Source: Fodinibacter sp963695175
GTDB lineage: Bacteria; Actinomycetota; Actinomycetes; Actinomycetales; Dermatophilaceae
DNA: 64,000 nt
Assembly (NCBI GenBank): GCA_963695175.1
Contig: CAVOGG010000006.1
Span: 1-64,000, forward strand
Reading direction: 5' to 3'
Shown piece by piece: positions 62,719 to 64,000 of this stretch; position 1 is the stretch's first letter, and every line of letters starts with the position of its first letter. Both the position numbers and the translations under genes were made by a program. Below the pieces are notes generated by a model, which was not told the origin of the DNA, ran no database searches, and saw only the letters and a program-made list of their open reading frames with translations.

Positions 62719-63620
62719 GCTGGCTGGTCGGCACCGTCCCCGGGGTCGTCGCCGCGGTGGCGGTCTACCTCCTGCTGCGCGGGTACCGGATGCTGCGCAC
62801 CGACCCGGCCGCCGACCTCGCGGTCGAGGACATCGCCATCCTGCAGGGGGCGACGCAGAAGCGTGCCCGGTCGCAGGGACCGGTCTCCGCGGTCGCGTAC
62901 CGGCTGGCCCCCCGGGTGCGACGGCTCCTGCCCGCGAATGCCGTGACCTTCCTGCGCCGGCAGGTCGACCAGGCCGGCCGCCCCGAGGGCATCGACGTCG
63001 ACTCGGTCATCGCCCGCGGCGTCATGTGGATGCTGCTCGTGTCTCCCGCCGTGGTGATCTTCGTCCTGCAAGGCCGGTGGCTGCCCGTGCTGATGGCGCT
63101 CGCGGCGATCCTCGTCATGCCGCTCGCCCGGTTGTCGACCCTGGCCCGCAAGCGGCGCGAGCGCATCGACCGCGACCTCCCGGACTTCCTCGACGTGCTC
63201 GCCGTGACGGTGAGCGCCGGCATCGGCTTCCGCCAGGCCCTCGGCGTGGTGTCGGAGCGCTTCGGCGGTCCGTTGTCGGAGGAGGTCACGACCACCCTGC
63301 ACCAGATCACGAACGGCGCGAGCGTGCGCTCGGCCTTCCGGGCCATGCGCGACCGCAACACCTCCGAGTCGATCGAGGAGTTCACGACGGCCTACCTGCA
63401 GGCCGAGGAGCTGGGGGCGCCGCTCGTCGACACCCTCAACCAGATCGCCGCCGACATGCGGCGCGCCTCCGCGCAGCGCTACCGGCAGAAGGCGGCGGCC
63501 ATCGCGCCTCGGGTCACGCTGCTCACCACGGTCGTCATGGTGCCCGGGGCGATGATCCTGCTGATCGTCGGCCTCTACATCGGCTCCGACCTGGACCTCG
63601 GGTCGTTCGGTGGCATCTGA
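62715..63620 (+). CDS. Tad inner-membrane protein TadC
   Basis: Second F-domain platform protein, 301 residues. Core DLPDFLDVLAVTVSAGIGFRQALGVVSERFGG, then EFTTAYLQAEELGAPLVDTLNQIAADMRRASAQRYRQKA and a final membrane helix. ATG 62715 overlaps the tadB stop. Together with TadB it forms the membrane base of the machine. Confidence 0.93.
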   Translation: MSWLVGTVPGVVAAVAVYLLLRGYRMLRTDPAADLAVEDIAILQGATQKRARSQGPVSAVAYRLAPRVRRLLPANAVTFLRRQVDQAGRPEGIDVDSVIARGVMWMLLVSPAVVIFVLQGRWLPVLMALAAILVMPLARLSTLARKRRERIDRDLPDFLDVLAVTVSAGIGFRQALGVVSERFGGPLSEEVTTTLHQITNGASVRSAFRAMRDRNTSESIEEFTTAYLQAEELGAPLVDTLNQIAADMRRASAQRYRQKAAAIAPRVTLLTTVVMVPGAMILLIVGLYIGSDLDLGSFGGI

Positions 63621-64000
63621 ACGGGCGCTGTCGCCGACGCGCCTGCAGCTGCGCGTCGCCCAGGTCGCGTTGCTCGTGCGGCTGGCGCTGCTCTTCGTCC
63701 TCGAGCTCGTGTGGGTGATCCGCGGCGACGGGCTCGCGACGCTCGGGGTCGTCGCAGCAGCCGGGGTGTCCTACCTGGCGCTCAGCTCGGCCCGGGCGCG
63801 GGTGGTGCTCATGCGGCATCCGCTGCTCGTGCTCCTCGACGCCGTGCTGGTGGCGGTCCTCGTCGGCATCGTCGGTGTCGACACCCCGTTCGCCCTCGCG
63901 CTCGCGACCTCGGCGCTGCTCGTGGGGCTGTGGCTGCCCGTCGTCCCCGGCCTGCTCGTGGTCCTGGTCCTCGTGGCGGTCGACCTCGTGCTCCTCACCG
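63610..64000 (+). CDS. Membrane protein, N-terminal part, cut by window end
   Basis: GTG 63610 overlaps the tadC gene. The visible 130 residues have a basic start (VASERALSPTRLQLRVAQ) and four or more hydrophobic segments, such as LLVRLALLFVLELVWVI. This layout is compatible with a sensor histidine kinase, which often follows Tad genes in actinobacteria, but no kinase motif is reached. Confidence 0.7.
   Translation, partial: MASERALSPTRLQLRVAQVALLVRLALLFVLELVWVIRGDGLATLGVVAAAGVSYLALSSARARVVLMRHPLLVLLDAVLVAVLVGIVGVDTPFALALATSALLVGLWLPVVPGLLVVLVLVAVDLVLLT

Overview
The window is high-GC actinobacterial DNA spanning the chromosomal replication origin. The order gyrA-gyrB ... DUF721-recF-gnd-dnaN-oriC-dnaA-rpmH-rnpA-yidD-yidC-jag-rsmG-parA-parB-trxA-trxB-anti-sigma-sigM-pseudokinase-murJ-nudix-cca is the classic actinobacterial origin block, comparable to Rv0001-Rv0006 and Rv3907-Rv3924 of Mycobacterium tuberculosis. 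Gene content and codon use would fit the Intrasporangiaceae/Dermatophilaceae area (Janibacter, Knoellia, Phycicoccus relatives), but that placement is inference.

Layout. 1-4.2 kb: gyrA (cut by the window edge) and gyrB. 4.4-25.8 kb: about 21.5 kb of accessory genes inserted between gyrB and the DUF721 gene, which usually sit next to each other. The insert holds a lipoprotein, a GNAT gene, a thioesterase and a protealysin-like M4 protease carrying its own inhibitor-like domain. It then holds a nearly complete phenol meta-cleavage pathway. The lower operon (hydratase, acylating acetaldehyde dehydrogenase, aldolase, decarboxylase, tautomerase, semialdehyde dehydrogenase) and the upper operon (repair ferredoxin, catechol 2,3-dioxygenase, GlcG/HbpS-like protein, unknown protein, multicomponent phenol hydroxylase) are read leftwards, with two divergent IclR-type regulators between them. 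An identical GTTCC-N7-GGAAC operator-like site lies before the upper operon, before the lower operon and between the regulators. 25.9-32.3 kb: DUF721, recF, gnd, dnaN, oriC and dnaA. 32.7-41.1 kb: rpmH to parB, with five perfect parS sites and a 2.4 kb stretch in which I see no gene. 41.3-48.8 kb: thioredoxin, SigM and MurJ genes. 48.9-53.5 kb: CCA-adding enzyme, PP2C phosphatase, FHA protein and small envelope proteins. 53.5-64 kb: a Tad/Flp-type pilus or secretion locus containing a CpaE ATPase fused to a TadE-like pseudopilin.

Together the catabolic genes would convert phenol to catechol, 2-hydroxymuconic semialdehyde, 4-oxalocrotonate, 2-oxopent-4-enoate, then pyruvate, acetaldehyde and acetyl-CoA, through the dehydrogenase (oxalocrotonate) branch only; no DmpD-type hydrolase is seen.

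A caution applies to the whole window. At least ten genes, including murJ, one phenol hydroxylase subunit and apparently the gyrB start, contain single frameshifts. Almost every one is repaired by restoring one CG dinucleotide to make CGCG. I read this as a systematic sequence error rather than true gene decay.
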